A stretch of 37,865 nt of DNA. Source: Candidatus Eiseniibacteriota bacterium (GTDB lineage: Bacteria; Eisenbacteria; RBG-16-71-46; SZUA-252). The notes beneath the pieces were generated by a model, which did not search any database, had not been told where the DNA came from, and saw only the letters and a program-made list of their open reading frames with translations. The position numbers were made by a program, and so were the translations under genes. Shown here in pieces: positions 1-9,864 of the stretch; within the stretch, counting starts at the first letter, position 1, and the number at the start of each line of letters is the position of its first letter. Location: positions 1-37,865 of the forward strand of contig VBOR01000065.1 in the NCBI GenBank assembly GCA_005893165.1, read 5' to 3'.

Positions 1-733
1 TGCACTTGAGATTGCGCGCGATCTCGGAGAAGCGCTTGGCGAGCAGGTTGTCGAACTGCTCCTGGATGATCCTCCCCGCCAGAGTCTGCTCCATCTTCTT
101 CTGGACGATCTGGATCCAGAGGCATTCTTGCAGGTTCCGCGCGCCGATCCCCGCCGGCTCGAAGGTCTGGATGACCGCCAGCACCTCCTCCACCTTTTCG
201 GGGCTGACCTGGAAGGTCTCCCCGACCTCCTCGACCGTCGTCTGCAGATACCCGTTCTCGTCGATCGAGCCGATCAGGAAGTCCCCGATGATCATCGCCT
301 GCTCGTCGAGGTTGCTGAGGCGCAGCTGCTCGAGCAGGTGGTCGCCCAGGCTCTTCACGGTGACCGGCACGCGCTCGTAGAACTCCGCATCCCCGTCGTC
401 GGTGCGCGGGGAGGAGATCGTCTCGAACTGGTCGGGCCAGAGCTCTCCCCAGTCCACCTCCTGCTCCGCCTTCACCTCGGTTTCGGCCGGGGCCTCCGTC
501 TCCGCCGGCGTCTCGGCCTCCTCCTGACCCACCTCCTTCTTGACCTCTTCGATCTCCTGCACCTCCTCGACCTCGTCCACTTCCTCCAGGAGAGGGTTCC
601 GCTCCAGCTCCATCTTGAGCGCCTGCTGGAGCTCGAGGGTCGGCATCTGGAGCAGCTTGAGCGCATGCTGGAGACGCTGGGTCATGATCAGCGTCGGCTT
701 TTGCTGCATGCTCAGGCTGTGTTTCATTTCCAT
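1..733 (-). CDS. rpoN: RNA polymerase sigma-54 factor RpoN, N-terminal part (3' end beyond window)
   Basis: Sigma-54 directs RNA polymerase to -24/-12 promoters that need an AAA+ activator. Reading from ATG 733, the protein starts MEMKHSLSMQQKPTLIMTQR and continues with the region I signature LQMPTLELQQALKMELERNP, the Gln/Leu-rich activator-interacting segment. A Glu-rich linker of about 40 residues follows (about residues 45-85), then the start of the core-binding region, with DENGYLQTT and FEPAGIGARNLQECL. An ATG at 727 is an alternative start. About 244 codons are visible, roughly half of a usual RpoN; the HTH and RpoN box lie outside. It follows lptB by 13 bases, the classic lptB-rpoN order. 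The frame is open to the window edge. Family assignment is very secure. Confidence 0.95.
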   Translation of the reverse strand, partial: MEMKHSLSMQQKPTLIMTQRLQHALKLLQMPTLELQQALKMELERNPLLEEVDEVEEVQEIEEVKKEVGQEEAETPAETEAPAETEVKAEQEVDWGELWPDQFETISSPRTDDGDAEFYERVPVTVKSLGDHLLEQLRLSNLDEQAMIIGDFLIGSIDENGYLQTTVEEVGETFQVSPEKVEEVLAVIQTFEPAGIGARNLQECLWIQIVQKKMEQTLAGRIIQEQFDNLLAKRFSEIARNLKC

Positions 734-746
734 GGTCGGGTGCCCC

Positions 747-1472
747 TCAATCCAAACGGAACCGCTCGCCCAGATAGATCTGGCGGGCGATGGGATCTTC
801 AGCCAGCTCCTGGCTCGTCCCTTCCAGGAGGATCTTCCCTTCAAACATGATGTACGCCCGGTCGGTCGTGCTCAAGGTCTCCCGCACATTGTGATCGGTG
901 ATCAGGATGCCGAGACCTCGCTGCCTCAGCCTCCCCACGATGTCCTGGATCTCGCCGACCGCGATCGGATCGATGCCGACGAACGGCTCGTCGAGAAGCA
1001 GGAACTTCGGATGTGTCACGAGCGCCCGCGTGATCTCCACGCGGCGGCGCTCTCCGCCCGAGAGGTTGTATCCCTTCCGGTCCGCCAGGTGCGTGATGTT
1101 CAGCTCCTCCAGGAGGGCGGCCAGACGCTCCGCCCGCTCCCGCCTGCTCATCGGCAGGGTTTCCAGGACGGCGAGGATGTTCTCGCGCACCGTCAGCTTC
1201 CGGAAGATCGAGGGCTCCTGCGACAGGTAGCCGATCCCGATGCGGGCCCGCTCGTGCATCGGCATCTGGGTGATGTCCTTCCCGTCGAGCAGGATCTGGC
1301 CCCCGTCCACGCGCAGGAGACCGACGATGAGATAGAACGTCGTCGTCTTCCCCGCGCCGTTCGGCCCCAGAAGGCCGACCACCTCCCCGCGCTGCACCTC
1401 GATGGAAACCTGGTTCACGACCTTCCAGTGGCCGTAGAACCGCTCCAGATTCCTCCCCTCGAGTCCCGTCAT
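747..1472 (-). CDS. lptB: LPS export ABC transporter ATP-binding protein LptB
   Basis: Cytoplasmic ATPase of the LptB2FG(C) transporter that extracts LPS from the inner membrane. The protein is 241 aa, the usual length. Walker [10 protein letters not shown] is at residues 36-44, then a Q-loop (YLSQEPSIF), the ABC signature LSGGERRR near 138, Walker B FLLLDEP near 160 with the LptB-like continuation FVGIDPIAV, and the switch histidine in [10 protein letters not shown]. The ATG overlaps the lptC stop by 4 nt (ATGA), so translation is probably coupled. No lptF or lptG lies in the window. Identification is secure because LptB is well separated from other ABC ATPases by the DEPFVGIDP segment and by its neighbours lptC and rpoN. 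Confidence 0.95.
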   Translation of the reverse strand: MTGLEGRNLERFYGHWKVVNQVSIEVQRGEVVGLLGPNGAGKTTTFYLIVGLLRVDGGQILLDGKDITQMPMHERARIGIGYLSQEPSIFRKLTVRENILAVLETLPMSRRERAERLAALLEELNITHLADRKGYNLSGGERRRVEITRALVTHPKFLLLDEPFVGIDPIAVGEIQDIVGRLRQRGLGILITDHNVRETLSTTDRAYIMFEGKILLEGTSQELAEDPIARQIYLGERFRLD

Positions 1473-2029
1473 TTCAGAAGCGAATCTCCCCCGCCTCCCG
1501 TGTCCCGGACTTCCGCCCGGACCTCGCGCTTCAGATGGAAGTGATCGAGGTTCGGGTCGCTCTCGAAACCATAGCCCGTGACCACGTCTTCCTTGCGCGT
1601 CACGCGGACGAACGCGTCCGACACGATCTTCTCGCTCTGGTTCAGCCAGCGGAGCGAGTCGGTCTCCATGTGCACGCCGGTCTCGGTGACGATGCGCACC
1701 CTTCCGACGGCGGTCAGGTTATTCGTCCGCTGGTCGACCAGTCCCTGATCCGCGACCAGCGTCGAGTACCGCTGCCCCTTCGAATCGAAGAACTCGATCT
1801 GGATGGTCTTCGCATCCACGAGATTCCGGTCGTTGTACATCGCCGCGTACGACGCCCAGAGGGTCCAGTTCTTCTTGCCCTCGGAGGTTTCGGTGAGCGT
1901 GAAATCGCGCGCCTCCTGATCCGGCATCTTGACGTTGGAGACGCCCGGGATCGGAGCGGTCCGCGATTGGCAGCCCGGGCTGAGGCCCAGGAACGCGACC
2001 GCCACGAGCCCGACGAACCCGGTCCGCAT
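1469..2029 (-). CDS. lptC: LPS export protein LptC
   Basis: Bitopic or lipid-anchored periplasmic protein that receives LPS from LptB2FG and passes it to LptA. The protein is 186 aa, starting at ATG 2029 with AAGG upstream (GATAAGGCGCACG-ATG). The same frame stays open far upstream inside kdsD, but the signal sequence [16 protein letters not shown] fixes this start. The signal ends in LSPGC, which resembles a lipobox but lacks the usual hydrophobic residue at -3, so lipidation is uncertain. The rest has the beta-jellyroll pattern of LptC/DUF1239 ([39 protein letters not shown]). It sits between kdsD (8-bp gap) and lptB (4-nt overlap). No lptA follows, unlike the proteobacterial order. Confidence 0.88.
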   Translation of the reverse strand: MRTGFVGLVAVAFLGLSPGCQSRTAPIPGVSNVKMPDQEARDFTLTETSEGKKNWTLWASYAAMYNDRNLVDAKTIQIEFFDSKGQRYSTLVADQGLVDQRTNNLTAVGRVRIVTETGVHMETDSLRWLNQSEKIVSDAFVRVTRKEDVVTGYGFESDPNLDHFHLKREVRAEVRDTGGGGDSLLK

Positions 2030-2037
2030 CGTGCGCC

Positions 2038-3060
2038 TTATCCGCGCGCCGCCCCGAGGCAGTCGTGCAGATGGATGACTCCTCGAGGCGCCCCCTGCAA
2101 GTCCACGACCACGAGCGACGTGATGGCTCCCCCCTCGTTCTCCTCCATCCGGCGCACGGCCTGGGCGATGAGCGCGTCCTCCTCGATGACGCGGGGGGTC
2201 CGGGACATCACCCGGGAAACGGGCTGCCCCAGATCCGCCGCGCCCTGGAGCAAGATCCGCTTGAGGTCGCCGTCCGTGAGCACGCCGCGCAGGGCGCCCT
2301 TCCGGTCCACGACCGTGGTCATGCCGAGGCGCTTCTTCAGAATCTCGAGGAGCGCCTCGTGGAGGGTCGCGTCCTCCGGTACGCTCGGCAGCGCCTCGCC
2401 GTGGTGCATGAGCTCCGAGACGCGGAGCATCGCGGTCTGGCCCAGGACACCCCCGGGATGGAGGAACACGAAATCCTCCCGCGTGAACCCCTTCATGCGA
2501 AGGAGCACGATCGCGAGCGCGTCCCCGAGGGCCAGCGCGGCCGTCGTGGTCGTCGTCGGCACGAGGTCCTCGGGGCATGCCTCGCGCATCCGTCCGAGAT
2601 CCAGCACGCAGTCCGACCCGCGCGCGAGCGCAGAGTCGGAGTGGCAGGTGATCGTGACGATCGAGACGCCCCGTCTCCGGAACGCCGGCAGGAGCCCCAG
2701 GAGCTCCGGCGTCTCCCCGCTCTTCGAGAGGAGGATCGCCGCGTCCCGATCCGAGACGATGCCGAGATCTCCGTGAATGGCGTCGACCGGATGGACGAAG
2801 TTGGCGGGGGTGCCGGTGCTGGTCAGGGTGGCGGCGATCTTCTTCGCCACGAGACCGGATTTACCGACTCCGGAGGTGAGCACCTGCCCCTGCACCTCGA
2901 GCAAGAGCTGGACGGCACGCTCGAAGTCCTTGCCGATGCGCTCCTTGAGGGTGAGGATCGCGGTCCCCTCGGCTTCGAGAACCAGGCGGCCCCACTCCGC
3001 AACGCGCGTCGGATCGGCCCTGTCGGGTGCGAGAAGATCGGGTGTCGGGTTTGGGTTCAT
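2038..3060 (-). CDS. kdsD: D-arabinose 5-phosphate isomerase KdsD (KpsF/GutQ family)
   Basis: Converts ribulose 5-phosphate to arabinose 5-phosphate, the first committed step of Kdo synthesis. The protein is 340 aa with an N-terminal SIS domain (about residues 40-185). Visible motifs are GVGKSGLVAKKIAATLTSTG, HPVDAIHGDLG, the phosphosugar-binding LSKSGETPE, and PTTTTTAALALGDALA. The tail carries two CBS modules (about 210-335; VLTDGDLKRILLQG in the first). Length and domain order match KdsD/KpsF. The ATG overlaps the kdsA stop by 4 nt, and the substrate it makes is used by that neighbour. GutQ is the only close alternative, but the Kdo context favours KdsD. Confidence 0.94.
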   Translation of the reverse strand: MNPNPTPDLLAPDRADPTRVAEWGRLVLEAEGTAILTLKERIGKDFERAVQLLLEVQGQVLTSGVGKSGLVAKKIAATLTSTGTPANFVHPVDAIHGDLGIVSDRDAAILLSKSGETPELLGLLPAFRRRGVSIVTITCHSDSALARGSDCVLDLGRMREACPEDLVPTTTTTAALALGDALAIVLLRMKGFTREDFVFLHPGGVLGQTAMLRVSELMHHGEALPSVPEDATLHEALLEILKKRLGMTTVVDRKGALRGVLTDGDLKRILLQGAADLGQPVSRVMSRTPRVIEEDALIAQAVRRMEENEGGAITSLVVVDLQGAPRGVIHLHDCLGAARG

Positions 3061-3905
3061 GCGGGTCGGGCTCCCACAAGTGACTCATCGGCAAGTGATT
3101 GCCTGATCTTGATCCAGCTCGAGAGCAAGCTCCGAAGCTCGGAGAGGGGCCATTGGCTCTCCCGGTCGGAACGCGCGCGCGCCGGATCCGGATGGGTTTC
3201 GATGAAGATGCCGTCCACCCCCGCTGCGACCGCGGCCCGGCCGAGCACGGGAATGAACTCCCGCTGGCCGCCGGTCTCGCGGCCCCCCGGCCGCTGGACC
3301 GAGTGCGTCGCGTCGAAGAACACGGGGCAGCCGAACCCCTTCATGATCTCGATCCCGCGAAAATCCACGACCAGATCGCCGTAGCCGAACATGGTTCCCC
3401 GCTCGGTCACGATGATGCCCGAGGCACCCGCGTTGCGCGCCTTGTCCACCACGCGCTCCATGGAGGCCGGGGCGAGGAACTGGCCCTTCTTCAGATGCAC
3501 CGGCTTCCCGGTGCGCGCGACCGCCTCGACGAGCGCGGTCTGGCGGCACAGGAACGCGGGCACCTGGATCAGGTCCAGGACCTCCGCCGCTTCCTCCACC
3601 TCCGAGGTCTCGTGCACGTCGCTCGTCACCGGGACGCCCACGGACTCACGGATCTTCCGGAGCTCGCGAAGCCCCTCCCGGACCCCGGGCCCCCGGTAGC
3701 TCTCCCCCGCCGAGCGGTTGGCCTTGGCGTAGGAAGCCTTGAACACGAACGGCAGCTTGAGCTCCGCCGCGATGCGCTTCACCTCGCGCGCGACCTCCTC
3801 GGCCATCCCGGGATCCTCCAGGGAGCAGGGTCCCGCGATGAGCGACAGGCGGCCGGGCTCGATGCGCGCCGGTCCGACGGAGATGGGGGTCCAGGCTCTC
3901 TTCAC
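3057..3905 (-). CDS. kdsA: 3-deoxy-8-phosphooctulonate synthase KdsA, metal-dependent type
   Basis: Condenses phosphoenolpyruvate with arabinose 5-phosphate to Kdo-8-phosphate in the cytoplasm. The protein is 282 aa, the family length. It starts at GTG 3905, preceded by TAAGGAGAACCG, a good ribosome binding site. Diagnostic segments are LIAGPCSLED (residues 22-31), FKASYAKANRS, PVTSDVHE, IQVPAFLCRQTAL, VHLKKGQF, FFDATHSVQRPGG and IFIETHPDP. Cys27 in AGPCS is the metal ligand of class II enzymes such as Aquifex KdsA; the E. coli type has Asn there, so this should be a metalloenzyme. It begins 9 bases after the pyrG stop and overlaps kdsD by 4 nt. Confidence 0.96.
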   Translation of the reverse strand: MKRAWTPISVGPARIEPGRLSLIAGPCSLEDPGMAEEVAREVKRIAAELKLPFVFKASYAKANRSAGESYRGPGVREGLRELRKIRESVGVPVTSDVHETSEVEEAAEVLDLIQVPAFLCRQTALVEAVARTGKPVHLKKGQFLAPASMERVVDKARNAGASGIIVTERGTMFGYGDLVVDFRGIEIMKGFGCPVFFDATHSVQRPGGRETGGQREFIPVLGRAAVAAGVDGIFIETHPDPARARSDRESQWPLSELRSLLSSWIKIRQSLADESLVGARPA

Positions 3906-3914
3906 CGGTTCTCC

Positions 3915-6415
<2,501 letters not shown>

Positions 6416-6420
6416 GAGCC

Positions 6421-6450
6421 ATCCTAGCAAGCCCCGGGCCGGAGGGTCAA
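6421..6450 (-). promoter_or_regulatory. Predicted extended -10 sigma-70 promoter for kdsB-pyrG-kdsA-kdsD-lptC-lptB-rpoN
   Basis: On the minus strand TTGACC (6450-6445), an 18-nt spacer and TAGGAT (6426-6421) are seen, with TGC directly before the -10 as in extended -10 promoters. The predicted transcription start is about 6414, at the GTG 6415 start of kdsB. It lies in the 88-bp gap after mdh, the first real gap in this run, so it probably drives the Kdo/Lpt/rpoN genes. Motif-based only. Confidence 0.55.
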
Positions 6451-6503
6451 GCAGGGTCGCAAGTTGGTGGGAAAGGACCTCTTGTCAGGCTGCGGAGCAA
6501 CCG

Positions 6504-7442
6504 TTACCGCGCGGCGGGTTCCAGCTCCAGGTCGGCGATACCCTTCTTCACGTCCTCGGCCGATTTCGCGAGCGCCGCCTTCTCCTCGGCCGTGAGATCC
6601 AGCTCCACGATCTTCTCCAACCCGCGGGAGCCCAGGATCACCGGCACCCCGAGGTAGAGATCGCGGAATCCGTACTCACCGTTGAGGTACGCGCAGGCAG
6701 GGAGCAGGCGCTTCTTGTCCTTGAGAATCGCCTCCGCCATCTGCACCGCGGAGGCCGCGGGCCCGTAGAAGGCGCTGCCGGTCTGCAGGAGCTTCACGAT
6801 CTCGGCGCCGCCGTCGCGCGTGCGCTGCACGATTTCGCCGAGCCGCTCGCGTGCCACGAACTTCTGGACGGGGACACCGCTCACCGTGGCGTTGCTCAGG
6901 ATCGGGACCATCGTGTCCCCGTGCCCGCCGAGCACCATCGCCTGGATGTCCTCGACCGAGACGCCGATCTCCATGGCCAGGAACGCGCGGAAGCGCGCCG
7001 AGTCCAGAACCCCGGCCATGCCGATCACGCGCTCGCGCGGGAATGCGGTGATGCGATGAAGCAGATAGGTCATCACGTCGAGCGGGTTGGTTACGGTGAT
7101 CACGAACGCCTTCGGCGCGTGCTCCTTGATCGCCTTCGCGATGCCGCGAATGATGTCGGCGTTCGCTTTCAGGAGATCGGTGCGCGACATCCCCGGCTTT
7201 CGCGGCAGCCCGGCGGTCACGATGATGAGATCGCTCCCCGTGACCGAGCGCATGTCGCCGCTCCCCTCGATCATCGTGTCGTAGCCGCGCACGGGACCCG
7301 CCTGGAGGAGATCCAGCGCCTTGCCCTTGGCGACTCCCTCCATGATGTCGACGAGGGTGACGTCGCCCATCTCCGCTTCCGCGAGATAGAGCGCGGCGGA
7401 GGCGCCGACGTTCCCGGCGCCTACGACGCTGATCTTAGGCAC
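6504..7442 (-). CDS. mdh: Malate dehydrogenase (lactate-dehydrogenase-like type)
   Basis: Interconverts malate and oxaloacetate with NAD in the TCA cycle. The protein is 312 aa. The Rossmann motif VVGAGNVGA is at residues 6-14 and the cofactor Asp is in LVDIMEG. The substrate loop [10 protein letters not shown] has arginines at both specificity positions, which favours malate over lactate. NPLDVMTYL and the catalytic histidine in GGHGDTMVP complete the site. The start is GTG 7442, overlapping the rpmA stop by 8 nt with no obvious ribosome binding site, so translation likely depends on rpmA readout. Its place after ribosomal protein genes is unrelated in function. Secure. Confidence 0.96.
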   Translation of the reverse strand: MPKISVVGAGNVGASAALYLAEAEMGDVTLVDIMEGVAKGKALDLLQAGPVRGYDTMIEGSGDMRSVTGSDLIIVTAGLPRKPGMSRTDLLKANADIIRGIAKAIKEHAPKAFVITVTNPLDVMTYLLHRITAFPRERVIGMAGVLDSARFRAFLAMEIGVSVEDIQAMVLGGHGDTMVPILSNATVSGVPVQKFVARERLGEIVQRTRDGGAEIVKLLQTGSAFYGPAASAVQMAEAILKDKKRLLPACAYLNGEYGFRDLYLGVPVILGSRGLEKIVELDLTAEEKAALAKSAEDVKKGIADLELEPAAR

Positions 7443-7761
7443 GCGGCGACTCGGCCTCGGCCTTCTCGGCCGACCGGCGCTTGGACTCCGCCGCGTTCAC
7501 GGGTTCCACCTTCGGATCGATCGAGACCTGCACGCCGCGCTTCCCGCGCCGGGCGAACACCACCACGCCGTCCTTCAAAGCGAAGAGGGTGTCGTCCTTG
7601 CCGCGGCCCACGTGGAGCCCCGGCGCGAAGGACGTTCCGCGCTGACGGACCAGGATGTTTCCCGCGCGGACCCACTGTCCGCCGAACCGCTTCACTCCCA
7701 GCCGCTGCGACGCCGAATCGCGGCCGTTCTTCGAGCTGGATACACCTTTCTTATGCGCCAT
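7435..7761 (-). CDS. rpmA: 50S ribosomal protein L27
   Basis: Large-subunit protein whose N-terminus reaches the peptidyl transferase centre. The protein is 108 aa. [16 protein letters not shown] is the usual N-terminus without a Firmicutes-type cleavable extension, followed by [19 protein letters not shown] and [12 protein letters not shown]. The tail of about 25 residues after VSIDPK is Lys/Glu/Ala-rich and longer than in E. coli (85 aa). ATG 7761 is preceded by GAGGAAAGC. The start lies inside the end of rplU (11-nt overlap). The order rplU-rpmA is nearly universal. Confidence 0.97.
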   Translation of the reverse strand: MAHKKGVSSSKNGRDSASQRLGVKRFGGQWVRAGNILVRQRGTSFAPGLHVGRGKDDTLFALKDGVVVFARRGKRGVQVSIDPKVEPVNAAESKRRSAEKAEAESPRA

Positions 7762-8260
7762 GCTTTCCTCGTTTTTCTTCGTGCGGCAGGTTGATGCCCA
7801 GGACCTTGACCCGGGTCAGCTGGTCCCGGTACCCGATCTTGCGCCGGTACTTCTTGCGGCGCTTGTAGGTCCCGACGTCGATCTTCTCCCCCTTCTCGTG
7901 CCCGACCACCTGCATCAGCACCACGGCGCCCTCGACGAGCGGCCTCCCCACCTGGATCTGATCCCCCTCCGAAACCAGGAGCACGCGATCGAACGCGACC
8001 TCGGCTCCCGGCTCCTCGTCCATGAGAGGGAGGATGTGCTCCTCATCCTTGGCGACCCGGATCTGAAGTCCCCGCGCCTGGACGACGGCGAACCGCGGCG
8101 TGGCCGGCGTGGCCTTGGATTCAGGCTCCGCCTTCTTCGCCTCGCGCTTCGGCGGTGCCTCCTTGGATGCCGCCTTCTCTTTCGTCTTGGCTCTGCCCTT
8201 GGCCTTGGCTTCCGCCTTGGGCTCGGCTTTCGGTTCCGCTTTGGCCTTCTCTTTCGCCAT
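7751..8260 (-). CDS. rplU: 50S ribosomal protein L21 with long basic N-terminal extension
   Basis: Large-subunit protein that binds 23S rRNA. The core begins at about residue 56 ([19 protein letters not shown]) and runs through [19 protein letters not shown] to [20 protein letters not shown], the conserved basic hairpin. Before it is a low-complexity stretch of about 55 residues made of Lys, Ala, Glu and Pro (units such as [15 protein letters not shown]), absent from the roughly 103-aa E. coli protein. I chose ATG 8260, preceded by AAAGGGAAGTC, over an upstream GTG at 8293. The protein is then 169 aa. The extension may be an unstructured rRNA-binding tail. Confidence 0.94.
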   Translation of the reverse strand: MAKEKAKAEPKAEPKAEAKAKGRAKTKEKAASKEAPPKREAKKAEPESKATPATPRFAVVQARGLQIRVAKDEEHILPLMDEEPGAEVAFDRVLLVSEGDQIQVGRPLVEGAVVLMQVVGHEKGEKIDVGTYKRRKKYRRKIGYRDQLTRVKVLGINLPHEEKRGKHGA

Positions 8261-8295
8261 GACTTCCCTTTCCGCCCGGGCTCCCCGGGACACGG

Positions 8296-9864
8296 TTACC
8301 GCTCGAACTGCTTCGTGATCTCCTCGAAGGTCCGCCCGCGGAAGAGACGGATCTCATCCCGCCGGAGCGAAGGATCGTCCCGGATCTCGATGCGGAAGCG
8401 GTACGCGCGCTCGAGATCCTCCAGGAGATCCGCGTTCTGCTCCACCAGGTGCACCGCGAGATCCGGATGCACGCGCAAGAGGAGGAGCTTCTCCTTTGCG
8501 CGAAGTCCGACGCGCCGCAGCATCCTCTGGATCCGGAGCGTCGCCGAGGCGAGGGAGAGCACCTTTCCGGTGCCTCCGCACTCCGGGCAATCCTGGCTGA
8601 AGTACGTGCCGAGGCTGGGCCGCTGCCTCTGCCGCGTCATCTCCACCAGCCCCAGCTCGCTCACCGCGAACGCCTTGGTGCGCGACCGGTCCCGCTTCAG
8701 CCGGTTCCGGAGCGTGTCCAGAACCGCCTTCTTGTTCGCCTCGCTTTCCATGTCGATGAAATCGAGGACGATGATGCCGCCCAGATCCCGAAGCCGGAGC
8801 TGCCGCGCGATCTCCTCGGCCGCCTCGAGATTCGTTTTCAGGATGGTGTCTTCCTGGTTCTTCTTCCCGGTGAACCTTCCGGTGTTCACGTCGATCGCCA
8901 CCAGCGCTTCGGTCTGGTCGATCGTGATGTAGCCGCCGCGCTTCAGCCACACCTTCCGGTCCATCGCCTTCTCGAGCTCCGCTTCGATTCCAAAGTGATC
9001 GAAGATCGGCTCCTCGCCCCGGTAGAGCTTCACGCGCGAGCTCAGCTCCGGGACGTAGTTCTTCAGATAGTCCAGGATCTCCTTGTGGCCTTCCTTCGAG
9101 TCGACGACCAGCTGACCCACGTCTTCCGTGAAGATGTCCCGGATCAAGCCGGTGGTCAGCTCCATCTCGCGATGGAGAATCGCCGGCGCTTTCGCGCGCT
9201 GCGACTGCTTCTCGATCTTGGTCCAGAGCGTTTCCAGATACTTGATGTCGCTCTGGAATTCCTTCTTCCCCCGCTCCGACCCCACCGTCCGGACGATGAG
9301 CCCCGACCCCTTGGGGCGGATGTCCTTGATGAGGGTCTTGAGCCGGGAGCGCTCCTGGCGGTCCTCGATTTTCCGGGACACGCCGATGTGATCGTGCCCC
9401 GGCATCAGAACCAGATAGCGTCCCGGGAGCGAGATCTGGGTCGTGACCCGCGGACCCTTGGTCCCGATCGGCTCCTTCGTGATCTGAACCAGGATCTCCT
9501 GGCCCTTCTGCAGCGCTTCCTCAATTTTCGGTACGGGCTCGTCGCGCCGCCATCGTCCGCGCCCTCCGTTCTGCTTTCCGTCCTTGGCTCCGTCCTCCGC
9601 CTCCTCCTCGTCGAACATGTCGTCGAGCTCGGATTCGGAAGGATGAAGATCGGACGCGTGCAGGAAGGCGGTCTTCTCGAGCCCCAGGTCCACGAAGGCG
9701 GCCTGCATGCCCGGGAGCACGGCGTTGACCCTGCCCTTGTATATGTCACCCACGCGGCGCCGGGCCTCGGGGCGTTCCACCATCACCTCGACGAGCTCTT
9801 TCTCCTCGAGGATCGCGATTCGGGTTTCATGTCGTCCGGCGTTAATTACAATTTCTCTACGCAT
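8296..9864 (-). CDS. rng: Ribonuclease G/E family endoribonuclease
   Basis: Single-strand endoribonuclease for rRNA maturation and mRNA decay. The protein is 522 aa, close to RNase G and lacking the long C-terminal scaffold of RNase E. The S1 domain is near residues 38-135 (GDIYKGRVNAVLPGMQAAFVD), interrupted by an acidic/Gly-Arg insert at about 80-110. Catalytic Asp325 lies in AIDVNTGRFTG and Asp368 in IIVLDFIDM. The zinc-link CPECGGTG is at about 426-433. The start ATG 9864 has GGAGGTGA close before it and overlaps the upstream gene by 19 nt. The order radical SAM/DUF2344-rng-rplU-rpmA recurs in many bacteria. Confidence 0.94.
   Translation of the reverse strand: MRREIVINAGRHETRIAILEEKELVEVMVERPEARRRVGDIYKGRVNAVLPGMQAAFVDLGLEKTAFLHASDLHPSESELDDMFDEEEAEDGAKDGKQNGGRGRWRRDEPVPKIEEALQKGQEILVQITKEPIGTKGPRVTTQISLPGRYLVLMPGHDHIGVSRKIEDRQERSRLKTLIKDIRPKGSGLIVRTVGSERGKKEFQSDIKYLETLWTKIEKQSQRAKAPAILHREMELTTGLIRDIFTEDVGQLVVDSKEGHKEILDYLKNYVPELSSRVKLYRGEEPIFDHFGIEAELEKAMDRKVWLKRGGYITIDQTEALVAIDVNTGRFTGKKNQEDTILKTNLEAAEEIARQLRLRDLGGIIVLDFIDMESEANKKAVLDTLRNRLKRDRSRTKAFAVSELGLVEMTRQRQRPSLGTYFSQDCPECGGTGKVLSLASATLRIQRMLRRVGLRAKEKLLLLRVHPDLAVHLVEQNADLLEDLERAYRFRIEIRDDPSLRRDEIRLFRGRTFEEITKQFER

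Noticed and set aside
539..590. TTGACC followed by AT-richer sequence on the plus strand
   Set aside because: It lies inside rpoN and has no plus-strand gene behind it.
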